A DNA stretch of 36,663 nt from Actinobacteria bacterium 21-73-9 (GTDB lineage: Bacteria; Actinomycetota; Acidimicrobiia; Acidimicrobiales; RAAP-2): assembly GCA_002255565.1 (NCBI GenBank), contig NCBE01000020.1, positions 1 to 36,663 of the forward strand, read 5' to 3'. Under the pieces are notes generated by a model. It was not told the DNA's origin, did not search any database, and worked only from the letters and a program-made list of their open reading frames with translations. The position numbers and the translations under genes were made by a program. Positions 6,463 to 16,094 of this stretch are shown here, piece by piece; position 1 is the first letter of the stretch; the number at the start of each line of letters is the position of its first letter.

Positions 6463-8391
6463 ATGTCCATGACGTCGGTCCCCCTCGCCGAGCCGAGCAC
6501 CGTGAGCGGGCTTCCGCACGCGGCCCAGTCGTGGATCGTCGACCATCGCCAGAGCCTCCTGCCGCGGGCCGCGGCCCAACCGGCGATCGTCGTCTACTAC
6601 CGGCCCGACCACCGCCCACTCGACGCCTCGGTGCTGTCTTCGGTGCGCGCCAGCATCCCACGACTGGTCGAGACCGTCTCGTCGACGCCCCCGCGCTCGG
6701 CCTCGGCGGCCCTCGGCGGCGTGGTCGTGTCGAGGAATAACGAGGTGGCCGTCGTCACCCTGGCCGTCTCGGCGGCACCCAGCTCGAACGCGGTGGCCAA
6801 CCGCGTCCTCGCCCTGCGCCGGTCGCTCGCCCACCTCCACCCCCGCGGTGTCGAGACGGCCGTCACGGGCGGGCCCGCCTTCACCGCAGACCTGGGACAG
6901 GTCTTCAACGGGGCCGACACGACGCTCCTTCTCGCGACGATCATCGTGGCGGCGGCCCTCCTCGTGCTCACCTACCGATCCCCCGTGCTCTGGCTCATCC
7001 CCCTCCTCGTGATCGGACCCGCCGACCAGGTCGCGGCCATGATCGCGGGCCACCTCGCGCCCCACCTGGGCATCCGCCTCGACGGCTCGTCGACCGGCAT
7101 CGCCGAGGTCCTGGTCTTTGGCGCCGGGACCGACTACGCGCTCTTGCTGATCGCCCGCTATCGCGACGAGCTCCATCACGAGGTCGACCGGTTCCGGGCC
7201 ATGCGCCGAGCGCTCGGGCGCACCGCCGAGTCCGTCCTGGCCTCGGCGACCACGGTCACCGTCTCACTGGCGCTCATGCTGAGCGCCTCGGTGACGTCGG
7301 TGCGCGCCCTCGGCTTCGCCTCGGGCATCGGGATCGTCGTCGCCGCGCTCTTCACCCTCTTCGTGCTGCCCGCGGCCCTCGTCGTCGCGGGACGCGGCGC
7401 GTTCTGGCCCCTCGTGCCGCGCGTCGGTGACCGACGTGACGCCGGACGGGTCTTCGCCCGCGTCGGGGCCGGCGTCGGGACGCGGACCGGACTCTCGACG
7501 ACCCAGCGCTTCACCGCGAGGCCCGAGAGCGTCGTCGGCCACGAGATCCTGGCGAGCGCCTTCCCGGCCGGCAGCTCCGAGCCCGTGATCGTCGTCGCCC
7601 CGACCGGCTCGATCGACCGGACCGAGACGATCGTGCGGGCCGTGCCGGGCGTCGTCGGGGTGTCGAGGGGACCGGCCTCAGCGACCTGGGCCGAGCTCGA
7701 CCTCACCACCGACGCGGCGCCGAGCTCGCCCGCGTCCTACACACTCATCGACGGCCTGCGTCACCGACTCGCCGCCACCGTGCCCCGGGCCGCCGTCGGC
7801 GGAGACTCGGCGACCAACCTCGACCTCGCGCACTACCTCAACCGCGACGCCCTGCGCCTCGCGCTCCTCATCTTGCTCGTGGTGGTGGTCGTCCTGCTCG
7901 TGCTGCTGCGCTCGCTGGTCGCGCCGCTCCTCCTGCTCGGGACGGTCCTCTCCTCCTACGTCGCGGCAATGGGCATCGCCTGGTTCATCTTCCGCCACAA
8001 CCTCGGCTACCCGGCTCTCGACACCGGCACCGCCTTCTACGCCTTCCTCTTCCTCGTGGCGCTCGGGGTGGACTACAACATCTTCCTGACGGCCCGGCCG
8101 AAGGAGGAGGCCGAGCGCGCCGGACCGAGCGCGGAGATGCTCGCGGTGCTGCGCTCGACCGGGGGGGTCATCACCTCGGCCGGCGTGCTCCTCGCCTCGG
8201 TCTTCTTGGTGCTGGGCGTGCTCCCCCTCATCACGCTCACCCAGGTCGGGGTCATCGTCTGCACCGGCGTCCTGCTCGACACCCTGCTCGTGCGCACCAT
8301 CCTGGTCCCCGCCCTCGCACTCGCCCTGGGGAGGTGGTTCTGGTGGCCGCACCGCTCGGCGGAGGTCCACGAAGGCGAGGCCGTCCCCTAG
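6463..8391 (+). CDS. MMPL/RND-family transporter, 5' end uncertain
   Basis: 642 residues from the first available ATG. It has the two-fold MMPL architecture: a periplasmic domain, a bundle of helices with the '[18 protein letters not shown]' proton-relay-type motif, a second extracellular domain, and a second bundle with '[18 protein letters not shown]'. Family members export lipids or hydrophobic compounds, or act as drug pumps, across the inner membrane. Codons 6421-6462, just before the ATG, encode 'AVAVLVLFVLVVGGV', an excellent first transmembrane helix, yet between the in-frame TAG at 6352 and the ATG at 6463 there is no ATG, GTG or TTG in frame. The true N-terminus was therefore lost by mutation, or an indel, or uses an unusual start. 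About 50 residues shorter than typical family members. It stands alone; the substrate is unknown. Confidence 0.75.
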   Translation: MSMTSVPLAEPSTVSGLPHAAQSWIVDHRQSLLPRAAAQPAIVVYYRPDHRPLDASVLSSVRASIPRLVETVSSTPPRSASAALGGVVVSRNNEVAVVTLAVSAAPSSNAVANRVLALRRSLAHLHPRGVETAVTGGPAFTADLGQVFNGADTTLLLATIIVAAALLVLTYRSPVLWLIPLLVIGPADQVAAMIAGHLAPHLGIRLDGSSTGIAEVLVFGAGTDYALLLIARYRDELHHEVDRFRAMRRALGRTAESVLASATTVTVSLALMLSASVTSVRALGFASGIGIVVAALFTLFVLPAALVVAGRGAFWPLVPRVGDRRDAGRVFARVGAGVGTRTGLSTTQRFTARPESVVGHEILASAFPAGSSEPVIVVAPTGSIDRTETIVRAVPGVVGVSRGPASATWAELDLTTDAAPSSPASYTLIDGLRHRLAATVPRAAVGGDSATNLDLAHYLNRDALRLALLILLVVVVVLLVLLRSLVAPLLLLGTVLSSYVAAMGIAWFIFRHNLGYPALDTGTAFYAFLFLVALGVDYNIFLTARPKEEAERAGPSAEMLAVLRSTGGVITSAGVLLASVFLVLGVLPLITLTQVGVIVCTGVLLDTLLVRTILVPALALALGRWFWWPHRSAEVHEGEAVP

Positions 8392-8445
8392 GACCACCGC
8401 GACCCTGACGGCTCCCCGAGCGCACCCTCGGCTGACGGCGACCCC

Positions 8446-8451
8446 TAGGCT
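8446..8451 (+). promoter_or_regulatory. Putative -10 box (TAGGCT) of cysK-cysE
   Basis: TAGGCT lies 40 bp before the cysK start and fits the TAGNNT pattern of this window. A GAGGAGG ribosome-binding site follows at about 8480-8486. No clear -35 element or T-box-like structure is seen. Confidence 0.4.
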
Positions 8452-8491
8452 CGACTCGCCCCTGCGCAGCGTCCGTCCCCGAGGAGGTCCC

Positions 8492-9430
8492 ATGCCCGTC
8501 GCCCCCGACATCACGCGTCTCATCGGCCACACCCCCCTGGTACGCCTCAACCGGCTCGCCGAGGGTCTCGACGCCACCGTGCTCGTGAAGCTCGAGTACT
8601 TCAACCCCTCGGGCTCGGTCAAGGACCGCGCCGCCCTGGCCATGGTCGAGGCCGCCGAGAGGGACGGCCGTCTGGCCCCAGGTGGGCTCATCGTCGAGCC
8701 GACGAGTGGGAACACCGGGATCGCCCTGGCCATGATCGCGGCCGCCCGGGGTTACCAGTGCGTCTTCACGATGCCCGAGTCGATGAGCGTCGAGCGCCGG
8801 GCCCTCCTGCGCGCCTTCGGCGCCGAGCTCGTCCTCACCCCGGCCGCCGAGGGCATGCCCGGCGCGATCGCCGCCGCCGAGGAAATAGCCCACGAGCGAG
8901 GCGGCTTCGTTCCCCAGCAGTTCGACAACCCCGCGAACCCCGAGACCCACCGCGTCACCACGGCCGAGGAGATCTGGGCGGACACCGGGGGCGCGGTCGA
9001 CGTCGTGGTCGCGGGCGTCGGCACCGGGGGGACGATCACCGGGATCGCCCGGGGGCTCAAGCCCCGCCGACCCGGACTGCGCGTCGTCGGGGTCGAGCCC
9101 GCAGAGTCCGCCGTCCTCTCGGGCGGGCCGAAGGGCCCCCACCCGATCCAGGGCATCGGGGCCGGCTTCGTGCCGGCGAACTACGACGGCTCGCTCGTCG
9201 ACGAGGTCCTCCAGGTCGACGGTCCTCGGGCGCTCGAGACGGCCCGGGCGCTCGCCCGCAACGAGGGGCTGCTGCTCGGCATCTCCTCGGGCGCGGCCGT
9301 CGCCGCCGCCCTCGACGTCGCTCGTCGGCCCGAGTCGCGCGACCTCACGATCGTCGCCGTGGCCGCCTCCTTCGGCGAGCGCTACCTGTCGACCCCGCTC
9401 TTCGCCGGGCTCACCGACGACCCCGCGTGA
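8492..9430 (+). CDS. cysK: Cysteine synthase (O-acetylserine sulfhydrylase)
   Basis: 312 residues, the usual length for CysK. It makes cysteine from O-acetylserine and sulfide using PLP. Visible features are the PLP lysine K44 in 'NPSGSVKDR', the substrate loop 'TSGNTG' at 71-76, the phosphate-binding '[10 protein letters not shown]', and the C-terminal 'GISSGAA' that contacts the pyridine nitrogen. The ATG at 8492 follows a strong GAGGAGG. The stop (TGA 9428-9430) overlaps the cysE ATG by one base, so both enzymes of the pathway are translationally coupled and probably form the cysteine synthase complex. Cystathionine beta-synthase-like homologues are longer and carry other domains, so CysK is the better call. 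Confidence 0.95.
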   Translation: MPVAPDITRLIGHTPLVRLNRLAEGLDATVLVKLEYFNPSGSVKDRAALAMVEAAERDGRLAPGGLIVEPTSGNTGIALAMIAAARGYQCVFTMPESMSVERRALLRAFGAELVLTPAAEGMPGAIAAAEEIAHERGGFVPQQFDNPANPETHRVTTAEEIWADTGGAVDVVVAGVGTGGTITGIARGLKPRRPGLRVVGVEPAESAVLSGGPKGPHPIQGIGAGFVPANYDGSLVDEVLQVDGPRALETARALARNEGLLLGISSGAAVAAALDVARRPESRDLTIVAVAASFGERYLSTPLFAGLTDDPA

Positions 9431-9987
9431 TGCTCGAGCGACTGCTCGAGGACCTCACCGCGGCCACCGAGCGCGACCCCGCGGCGCGCTCGCGCCTCGA
9501 GGTCGCCCTCACCTACCCCGGGGTCCACGCCCTGTGGGCCCACCGGTTCGCGCACTGCCTGCACCCCCGCCACCCGCTCCTCGCCCGGGTCGTCGCCTCC
9601 GCGGCGAGGGTCCTCACCGGGGTGGACATCCACCCCGCCGCCTCCCTCGGGCGGCGGGTCTTCATCGACCACGCCGTGGGCGTCGTGATCGGTGAGACCG
9701 CCGTCGTCGGCGACGACGTCACCCTCTTCCACGGCGTCACCCTCGGCGGGCTCGGCCACACCCCGGGACGGCGCCACCCGGAGGTGGGCGACCGCGTCCT
9801 GATCGGCGCGGGCGCGACCCTGCTCGGACCGATCACCGTGGGCGACGACGCACGGGTGGGCGCCAACAGCGTCGTCTTGACCGACGTGCCCGCGGGCGCG
9901 ACCGTCGTGGGCACACCGGCCCGCGTCGTGCGCTCGGTGCCGACGCGAGCCGGCGACGGCGAGGGGACCGCGGCCTGCGACTCGTGA
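9430..9987 (+). CDS. cysE: Serine O-acetyltransferase
   Basis: 185 residues, the short CysE form typical of many Actinobacteria. It acetylates serine with acetyl-CoA to give O-acetylserine for CysK. The N-terminal helices contain 'YPGVHALWAHRFAH', then a left-handed beta-helix of hexapeptide repeats holds 'GVDIHPAASLGRRVFIDH', 'GVVIGETAVVGDDV' and 'HGVTLGG', including the catalytic His/Asp region. Near the end 'GTPARVV' matches the usual terminal part; the last about 17 residues lack the terminal Ile that anchors some CysE proteins in CysK. The start overlaps the cysK stop as TGATG. Confidence 0.95.
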   Translation: MLERLLEDLTAATERDPAARSRLEVALTYPGVHALWAHRFAHCLHPRHPLLARVVASAARVLTGVDIHPAASLGRRVFIDHAVGVVIGETAVVGDDVTLFHGVTLGGLGHTPGRRHPEVGDRVLIGAGATLLGPITVGDDARVGANSVVLTDVPAGATVVGTPARVVRSVPTRAGDGEGTAACDS

Positions 9988-10066
9988 GCCCCTCCGTCGG
10001 CCCCGCGGTCCACACCACGACGCGCGGCGCACCCGCGGGGTGGGGACGCCGATCGCGAGGCGGCGC

Positions 10067-12901
10067 CTAGCGCGGACCCGCGCCGGCCCGGCCGGCGACG
10101 AGGTCCATGACGCCCTCGAGGGACAGCTCGGCCCCGTCGCGGTGCCTGCGCTCGAAGCCGGAGGTGAGGCCCTGTCGCAGCGCGGCCACGATCTCGTCGT
10201 ACATCGCGCGCTCGCGGGGCGTCCAGACGTACCCGAAGTCGGTCCACTCGCCGAGGAGGGCGTCGACCGCGCCGATGAGGACGGCCGCCCTCTCGAGGTC
10301 GCCCCGGTGCCGGGCCGCCGCCGCGCCGGCGAGCGCCGCCGACCCGACGAGTCCGACCATGGAGTCGTGGCTCTTGATCCAGCGCACGACGGGCCTCAGG
10401 TACTCGTCGACCCGATCGGGCTGGCCGTCGAGGGCGTAGATCGTGGCGAGATTCGTCGAGACGATCGAGTAGTGCCCCTGGGCGCCGATCTCGCGGGCCA
10501 GCTCCAGGGCCTCGAGGTTGATCGCGAGGGTCGCCTCGAGAGGGCTTCCGTCCATCATGGCCGTGAGGCTGAGCTGGATGAGGACGGTGCAGACGTCGAT
10601 GAGGGACCCCGCACGCCGGAAGCACTCGATCGCCCGCTGACGACGCGCGTCGCCCTCACTCCACTCCTCGGGGGTCCCCGACCCGCTCAGGGGGAGCCGG
10701 GCCATCGCGAGGTGGGCGCTGCCGGCCACGACGTCGTCGGCCGACGTCGTGGCGAGGGACTCGATCCTCGCGATGTCAACGACGTCGACGCTCTCACTGA
10801 GCCCCCGGCGGAAGTTGACCAGCCCCTGGAGGGCTCGCAGCTCGGTCTCCTCGTCGCCCGCCTCTTGGGCCACCTCCACGACCCGCTCGAGGTCGCGCAC
10901 GACCCCGCGCAGCGTCACCTCGTCGGCGATCCGCGACGAGCGCACCATGACGTCCTCGAGCAGGATCGGCGCGCGCACCTCGTCGGGCGCCTCCTCGACG
11001 TGCTCGAGCGCGGCCGCGAGGAGGTCGCGCACGTCCACTCGCGCCGTCGACCCGATGTACATCATCAGGTTCGCGAGGAGGCGGAGCCCGTCGACGGCGC
11101 GGCCCGGCCCATCCAGGAGGAACAGCACGGCGGCCCGCAGGTTCCCCCACTCGAGGTCGAACCGGTGCATCCACTCGGCCGTGGCGCCGTGGGTGAGCGC
11201 GACGCGCCCTTCGGCCGAGCGGGCGAGGAAGTGGTCGGCGTGGCGGGCGCGCGCGTCGGTCACCTCGTCGGGGCCCTGCGCGACGAGCGCGTCCGCGCTG
11301 AACTGGCGAACCGTCTCGAGCAGCCGGTAGCGCACGGACTCGCGGTCCCGCTCCGCCCCCACGAGGCTCTTGGAGACGAGCGACCCCACGACCTCGTCGA
11401 CGTCGACGCGCTCGAGGTCACCGATGGCGCACACCGCCTCGGCGGCCGCGAGGTCGAAGCCGTCGACGAAGACGGTGAGGCGACGCAGCACGCGCCGCTC
11501 GACCTCGGTGAGCAGGTCGTAGGACCAGGCAATCGCCGCGGCCAGCGTCTGCTGACGGGGCAGGGCGTTGCGGCTCCCACCGGTGAGCAGGCGGAAGCGC
11601 TGGTCGAGCCGGTCGTGGAGGTCGGCGAGCGACATCGACGCGGTGCGCGCGGCGGCCAGCTCGATCGCGAGGGGTATGCCGTCGAGACGGCGGCAGACCG
11701 AGGCCACGAGGCGCGCGCCGTCGTCGGTGAGGGTGAAGTCGCGGTCGTGGGCCCGCGCCCGCGCGACGAAGAGGTCGATCGCGTCGTGTCCGACCACCTC
11801 GGCGACGGTCTCGGCGTCCGGGGGCGCCAGGCCCATCGAGCGCACCCGGACCACCTCCTCGCCCCCGACGCCCAGGGGCTCGCGCGACGTGGCGAGGATG
11901 CGCACGCGGGGGGCGCCGCGTCCGACGAGGTCGGCGACCTTGGCGACCTCGTCCACGACGTGCTCGCAGTTGTCGAGGATCACGAGGGCGTCCAGTCCCC
12001 GGAGGGCCCGGACCAGCGTCGCCTCGGGGGACTCGTCGGCGTCGGGCTGCACCCCAAAGACCGTGAGGACCGCGGGGATCACGTCCTGCGGGTTCGTCAG
12101 GGGCGCCAGCTCCACCAGCCACACCCCGTCGCCCGGCTCCTCGAGCAGCTCGGCGGCGGCCTGGAGGGCGAGACGGGTCTTCCCGGCGCCCCCGGCGCCC
12201 GCCAGGGTGATGAGGCGAGACCCGCGGACCCTCGCCACCACCTCGGTGACCTCCTGCGTTCGCCCGACGAACGGGCTGAGCGAGGCCGGGAGGTTGTTCG
12301 CGAGCTCGGGGTTGTCGAGGGATCGAAGCGGCGGGAACGACGCGTCGAGGTCGGGCGCCGCCACCTGGAAGATCGTCTCGGGCCGGCCGAGGTCCTTCAG
12401 GCGGTGCGGGCCGAGGTCGATCAGGCCCACCCCCTCGTCCAGGGTCGACTCGACCAGCCCGGCGGTCGCGGCACTCAGCAGGACCTGGCCCCCGTGCCCC
12501 ACGGCGGCAATCCGGGCGGCCCGGTGGACCTCGTAGCCGACGAGCCCGGTCTCGTTCTCACGGGCCTCCCCGGTGTGGACGCCGATCCTCACGCGCACCC
12601 GGACCCCGTCCGGCCAGGGGTGCGCGAGGAGGCGCCGCTCGATGTCGACGGCACAGCCCACCCCGGCGCTCGCCGACTCGAAGGTCGCGAAGAAGGCGTC
12701 GCCCTGGGTCCCCTCCTCCTCCCCGCCCCATCGGGAGAGGGCCTCGCGCACCACCCGGTGGTGGCCCGCCAGGACGTCGGCGTAGGCGGCGTCGCCGAGG
12801 CGACGCACGAGCGCCGTCGACCCCTCGAGGTCGCTGAAGAGGAAGGTCAGCGTGCGCGTGAGCGCATGGTACTGGTCCTTCGGGCGCGGGCGAGGGGACA
12901 C
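10067..12901 (-). CDS. Class III adenylate/guanylate cyclase domain fused to NB-ARC/AAA ATPase and TPR-like region
   Basis: 944 residues. Residues about 18-175 form a class III cyclase domain: metal-binding Asp in 'FSDLEGST' (D24) and a second in 'TQGDAFFATF' (D68), then 'GYEVHRAARI'. Around residue 205 'SPFVGRTQEV' opens an AfsR/LuxR-like NTPase with a Walker A 'GAGGAGKTRLAL', a Walker B-like 'ALVILDNCEHV', 'TSREPL' and 'GIPLAIELAAAR'. The C-terminal half is helical and repeat-like. No C-terminal HTH is visible, so it probably signals via cyclic nucleotide or protein contacts. The start is GTG 12901 (GAGG 7 bp upstream); a TTG at 12949 would add an Arg-rich leader and has no binding site. 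It is divergent from the aminotransferase. Many mycobacterial and acidimicrobial homologues exist; ligands are unknown. Confidence 0.85.
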   Translation of the reverse strand: MSPRPRPKDQYHALTRTLTFLFSDLEGSTALVRRLGDAAYADVLAGHHRVVREALSRWGGEEEGTQGDAFFATFESASAGVGCAVDIERRLLAHPWPDGVRVRVRIGVHTGEARENETGLVGYEVHRAARIAAVGHGGQVLLSAATAGLVESTLDEGVGLIDLGPHRLKDLGRPETIFQVAAPDLDASFPPLRSLDNPELANNLPASLSPFVGRTQEVTEVVARVRGSRLITLAGAGGAGKTRLALQAAAELLEEPGDGVWLVELAPLTNPQDVIPAVLTVFGVQPDADESPEATLVRALRGLDALVILDNCEHVVDEVAKVADLVGRGAPRVRILATSREPLGVGGEEVVRVRSMGLAPPDAETVAEVVGHDAIDLFVARARAHDRDFTLTDDGARLVASVCRRLDGIPLAIELAAARTASMSLADLHDRLDQRFRLLTGGSRNALPRQQTLAAAIAWSYDLLTEVERRVLRRLTVFVDGFDLAAAEAVCAIGDLERVDVDEVVGSLVSKSLVGAERDRESVRYRLLETVRQFSADALVAQGPDEVTDARARHADHFLARSAEGRVALTHGATAEWMHRFDLEWGNLRAAVLFLLDGPGRAVDGLRLLANLMMYIGSTARVDVRDLLAAALEHVEEAPDEVRAPILLEDVMVRSSRIADEVTLRGVVRDLERVVEVAQEAGDEETELRALQGLVNFRRGLSESVDVVDIARIESLATTSADDVVAGSAHLAMARLPLSGSGTPEEWSEGDARRQRAIECFRRAGSLIDVCTVLIQLSLTAMMDGSPLEATLAINLEALELAREIGAQGHYSIVSTNLATIYALDGQPDRVDEYLRPVVRWIKSHDSMVGLVGSAALAGAAAARHRGDLERAAVLIGAVDALLGEWTDFGYVWTPRERAMYDEIVAALRQGLTSGFERRHRDGAELSLEGVMDLVAGRAGAGPR

Positions 12902-13022
12902 CCGCGGGCCTCTGCGGTCCCTCCTGGACCGACCCGTCCGAGGGGCCAACGCGACGGTGCCGATCTCGCGGACCGGCCGGCGTGCGCGAGCGGCCCGCGA
13001 CGGCGCCTCGCTCGCGGTGGGT

Positions 13023-13028
13023 TAGCGT
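13023..13028 (+). promoter_or_regulatory. Putative -10 box (TAGCGT) of the aminotransferase gene
   Basis: TAGCGT lies 20 bp before the ATG at 13049 and 9-14 bp before a CAGGAGG ribosome-binding site (13038-13043). It is in the short divergent interval shared with the cyclase/ATPase gene. Confidence 0.4.
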
Positions 13029-13048
13029 CGAGGGGTCAGGAGGCAGCC

Positions 13049-14392
13049 ATGGCGGCGGACCGTGCATCGATGACGACCCTCGAGCGAGAGAGGGCCGCGG
13101 TCTTCCACTCCTGGTCGGCCCAGGCGTCGATCAATCCCTTCATGGTGCGTTCGGCCGAGGGCGTCTACGTCACCGGGGAGGACGGCGAGCGCTACCTCGA
13201 CCTCTCGAGCCAGCTCGTGAACACCAACGTCGGCCACCAGCACCCCCGCGTGGTCGCCGCGATCAGGGCCCAGGCCGACGTGCTCACCACCATCGCGCCC
13301 CAGCACGGCTACGAGAGCCGCTACCGCGCGGCCGAGCTGATCCTGGACCGCTCCTTTGCCGGCGCGGCCAAGGTCTTTTTCACCAACGGCGGCACCGAGG
13401 CCAACGAGCACGCGGTGCGCATGGCCCGCCTGCACACGGGCCGCAGCAAGGTCCTCGCCCAGTACCGCAGCTACCACGGCGCGACGGCGACCTCGATCAC
13501 CCTCACGGGCGACCCTCGCCGCTGGCCCAACGACAACGGCACCGCGCCGGTCGTGCACTTCTTCGGCCCCTTCTTCTACCGCAGTGCCTTCAACGCGACG
13601 ACCGAGGCCGAGGAGGGCGAGCGCGCCCTGGCGAACCTCGAGCGCACCATTGAGTTCGAGGGGCCCTCGACGATCGCCGCGATCATCCTCGAGACCATCC
13701 CCGGCACCGCCGGCATCATGGTGCCGCCGCCGGGCTTCCTCGCCGGCGTGCGCGAGCTGTGCGACCGACACGGCATCGTCTACATCGCCGACGAGGTGAT
13801 GTGCGGCTTCGGGCGCGCCGGCGAGTGGTTCGCCTACGACCGCGAAGGGATCCGTCCCGACCTCGTGACCTTCGCCAAGGGCGTGAACTCGGGCTACGTC
13901 CCCCTGGGGGGCGTCGTGATCAACGAGGCCATCGCCGCGACCTTCGCCGATCGGGTCTACCCCGGTGGGCTCACCTACTCCGGCCACCCCCTGGCCTGCG
14001 CGGCCGCCGTCGCCACCATCGAGGCCATGGCCGACGAGGGGATCGTCGAGAACGCCCGACGCATCGGCGAGGAGGTCCTGCGGCCCGGACTCGCCGCGCT
14101 GGCCGAGCGCCACGCGGTGATCGGCGAGGTGCGCGGTCTCGGCGTCTTCTTCGCCCTCGAGCTCGTCGCCGACCGGGCGACCCGTGAGCCCCTGGCCCCC
14201 TACGGCCAGAGCTCGCCGGCGATGAACGCCGTGCTCGCCGCGTGCCGCGAGGAGCGACTCCTCGTCTTCGCCAACTTCAACCGGATCCACGTCGTGCCGC
14301 CCTGCACGATCACCGAGGCCGAGGCCCGGGACGGCCTCGCGCGCCTCGACCGGGCCCTCGGCGCGGCGGCCCCCTTCTACACCGGGGCCTGA
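13049..14392 (+). CDS. Class III PLP-dependent aminotransferase (omega-amino acid:pyruvate type)
   Basis: 447 residues. Fold type I class III features are 'FFTNGGTEANEHAVRMAR', the 'YHGAT' loop, 'IADEVMCGFGRAGEWF' with the PLP-binding Asp, and the Schiff-base lysine K277 in 'TFAKGVNSGYVPLGG'. The family moves an amino group from an omega-amino acid (such as beta-alanine, 4-aminobutyrate or taurine) to pyruvate or 2-oxoglutarate. The exact donor cannot be read from sequence; similarity is to the broad 'aspartate aminotransferase family' annotated in Actinobacteria. The ATG at 13049 follows AGGAGG; the open frame extends about 3 kb upstream, but that part is only antisense to the cyclase gene. 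The neighbouring thioesterase and thiolase may point to acyl-CoA metabolism. Confidence 0.9.
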   Translation: MAADRASMTTLERERAAVFHSWSAQASINPFMVRSAEGVYVTGEDGERYLDLSSQLVNTNVGHQHPRVVAAIRAQADVLTTIAPQHGYESRYRAAELILDRSFAGAAKVFFTNGGTEANEHAVRMARLHTGRSKVLAQYRSYHGATATSITLTGDPRRWPNDNGTAPVVHFFGPFFYRSAFNATTEAEEGERALANLERTIEFEGPSTIAAIILETIPGTAGIMVPPPGFLAGVRELCDRHGIVYIADEVMCGFGRAGEWFAYDREGIRPDLVTFAKGVNSGYVPLGGVVINEAIAATFADRVYPGGLTYSGHPLACAAAVATIEAMADEGIVENARRIGEEVLRPGLAALAERHAVIGEVRGLGVFFALELVADRATREPLAPYGQSSPAMNAVLAACREERLLVFANFNRIHVVPPCTITEAEARDGLARLDRALGAAAPFYTGA

Positions 14393-14850
14393 GCCGGCCG
14401 TCGCGGGCCCTTCGGGGCGCCAGCGCCCCCACGGCCGTGGGCGAGGCGACCACGGAGGACGTCGCCCACCGCGTCGACCCCGCCCGCGTCGCTCTCGTGG
14501 GCTTCGCCGCCCCTCGCCACCTCACGCCGCTCACGCCGGCGCGTGCGGCTCACCCTCGCCGCGCGAGGGCGCAGCAGCTCGGTCGTCATCTCGATCGTCC
14601 CCTGGGTCCGGTCCCCCTCGGGCAGGGCCGCGTTGATCGCGAAGTTCATGAGGGCGTCGAGCACCACGGCGTGCACGCCCGCCTGGACCGCGCCGTGGGG
14701 GTTGGCGGCGAGCGCCGTCGGCTCGAGGCGGCCCTCGACCCACCCGAGGTCCTCCCCGTCGACGCCGTAGCGCTCCAGGGTGGCCCCGAGGCGGCCGACG
14801 AGCTCCATGCCGCCGTCGCCCAGCCACCGGTCCATGTCGCGAGAGCCCAC
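14377..14850 (-). CDS. PaaI-like hotdog thioesterase, C-terminus probably frameshifted
   Basis: Residues about 15-95 match the hotdog PaaI/4HBT family: 'WVEGRLEPTALAANPHGAVQ' then 'HAVVLDALMNFAINAAL' with the active-site Asp of the 'G..H...LDA' region, and 'TIEMTTELLRP'. After that the sequence becomes Arg/Gly-rich ('RTRRRERREVARGG'), whereas relatives continue with a final beta strand ending near residue 135-140. A neighbouring frame reads 'RGEGEPHA', which would fit the expected continuation, so one or more indels around 14560-14590 are likely. As drawn the gene overlaps the end of the convergent aminotransferase by 16 bp. Start GTG 14850 has GAGG upstream; ATG 14835 is possible. It would hydrolyse an acyl-CoA, in line with the adjacent thiolase. 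Confidence 0.6.
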   Translation of the reverse strand: MGSRDMDRWLGDGGMELVGRLGATLERYGVDGEDLGWVEGRLEPTALAANPHGAVQAGVHAVVLDALMNFAINAALPEGDRTQGTIEMTTELLRPRAARVSRTRRRERREVARGGEAHESDAGGVDAVGDVLRGRLAHGRGGAGAPKGPRRPAQAPV

Positions 14851-14874
14851 GGCCTCACGCTACCGAGGCCCGTC

Positions 14875-14880
14875 TAGTCT
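14875..14880 (+). promoter_or_regulatory. Putative -10 box (TAGTCT) of the thiolase gene
   Basis: TAGTCT lies 38 bp before the GTG at 14919, in the divergent interval with the thioesterase gene. A GGGAGGTGG ribosome-binding site follows at about 14907-14915. Confidence 0.4.
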
Positions 14881-14918
14881 CGGGGCCGTGGGCCCGGAGG
14901 GCCCGTGGGAGGTGGGCC

Positions 14919-16094
14919 GTGGCCACAGCGGTGATCGTCGACGCGGTGCGCACGCCCGGGGGCAAGCGCAACGGGGGCCTGCGGGGCTGGCACGCGGCGG
15001 ATCTCGCGAGCGAGGCGCTGCGCGCCCTCGCCGCGCGCAACGACCTCGACCCCGCCCTGGTCGAGGACGTGATCATGGGCTGCGTCTCCCAGGTCGGTGA
15101 GCAGGCCTTCAACGTCGGGCGCAACGCCGTGCTCGCCGCCGGCTGGCCCGAGTCGGTCCCGGCCACCACGGTGGACCGCCAGTGCGGTTCCTCCCAGCAG
15201 GCGCTCCACTTCGCGGCCCAGGGCGTGATCGCCGGCGCCTACGACGTCGTGGTCGCCGCGGGCGTCGAGGTCATGAGCCGCGTGGCCATGGGCTCGTCGG
15301 TCGGCCAGGGCGCCGGATTCCCCTTCGGCCCGCGGGTCCAGGCCCGCTACGAGCCCGTGGGCGGCCTGCGCAACCAGGGCCTCGGGGCCGAGATGATCGC
15401 CGAGCGCTGGGGGCTCACCCGCGAGGACCTCGACGCCTTCTCCCTCGAGAGCCACCGCCGCGCGGCCCGGGCGAGCGCCGAGGGCCGCTTCGAGCGAGAG
15501 ATCGTCCCGGTCGCCGTGCGCGACGACGAGGGCGGCGACACCGACACCGTGCTCGCCCGCGACGAGGGCGTGCGCGCCGACACCTCGATGGAGGCGCTCG
15601 CCAAGCTGAAGCCGGCCTTCAAGGAGGACGGCGTGATCACGGCCGGCAACTCCTCGCAGATCACCGACGGCGCCTCGGCGGTGCTGGTGATGAGCGAGGA
15701 GCGCTGCGAGCAGCTCGGGCTCACGCCGCGCGCGCGCTTCCACGCGTTCGCCCTGGCCGGCGTGGACCCCGTCACGATGCTGACCGGGCCGATCCCGGCC
15801 ACGGCCACGGTGCTCGAGCGCGCGAAGCTCACCCTCGAAGAGATCGACCTCGTCGAGATCAACGAGGCCTTCGCCCCGGTCGTGCTGGCCTGGCAGAAGG
15901 AGCACCACGCCGACCTCGACCGGGTGAACGTCAACGGCGGGGCCATCGCGCTCGGCCACCCGCTCGGCGCCTCGGGCGCCAAGCTCATGGCGACGCTCCT
16001 GCACGAGCTCGAGCGCACGTCGGGCCGCTGGGGGCTGCTCACCATGTGCGAGGGCGGTGGGCTCGCCAACGCGACGGTGATCGAGCGGCTCTAG
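14919..16094 (+). CDS. Acetyl-CoA acetyltransferase (thiolase)
   Basis: 391 residues, the standard thiolase length. The nucleophilic Cys is C89 in 'DRQCGSSQQA', the catalytic His is H347 in 'GHPLGASGAK', and the second Cys is C377 in 'CEGGGLANA'. 'NEAFAPV' gives the conserved Asn-Glu-Ala-Phe loop. It catalyses reversible condensation or cleavage of acyl-CoA, as in acetoacetyl-CoA formation or beta-oxidation; the biosynthetic or degradative role cannot be separated by sequence alone. The start is GTG 14919 with GGGAGG upstream. Its stop TAG and the stop of the convergent crgA gene share the four bases CTAG (16091-16094). Confidence 0.9.
   Translation: MATAVIVDAVRTPGGKRNGGLRGWHAADLASEALRALAARNDLDPALVEDVIMGCVSQVGEQAFNVGRNAVLAAGWPESVPATTVDRQCGSSQQALHFAAQGVIAGAYDVVVAAGVEVMSRVAMGSSVGQGAGFPFGPRVQARYEPVGGLRNQGLGAEMIAERWGLTREDLDAFSLESHRRAARASAEGRFEREIVPVAVRDDEGGDTDTVLARDEGVRADTSMEALAKLKPAFKEDGVITAGNSSQITDGASAVLVMSEERCEQLGLTPRARFHAFALAGVDPVTMLTGPIPATATVLERAKLTLEEIDLVEINEAFAPVVLAWQKEHHADLDRVNVNGGAIALGHPLGASGAKLMATLLHELERTSGRWGLLTMCEGGGLANATVIERL

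Noticed and set aside
10040-13048. Open frame of about 1000 codons on the plus strand ahead of the aminotransferase, in the same frame
   Set aside because: It is antisense to the well-supported cyclase/ATPase gene, has no domain text, and reflects the scarcity of stop codons opposite high-GC genes. The aminotransferase starts at 13049 with its own ribosome-binding site.
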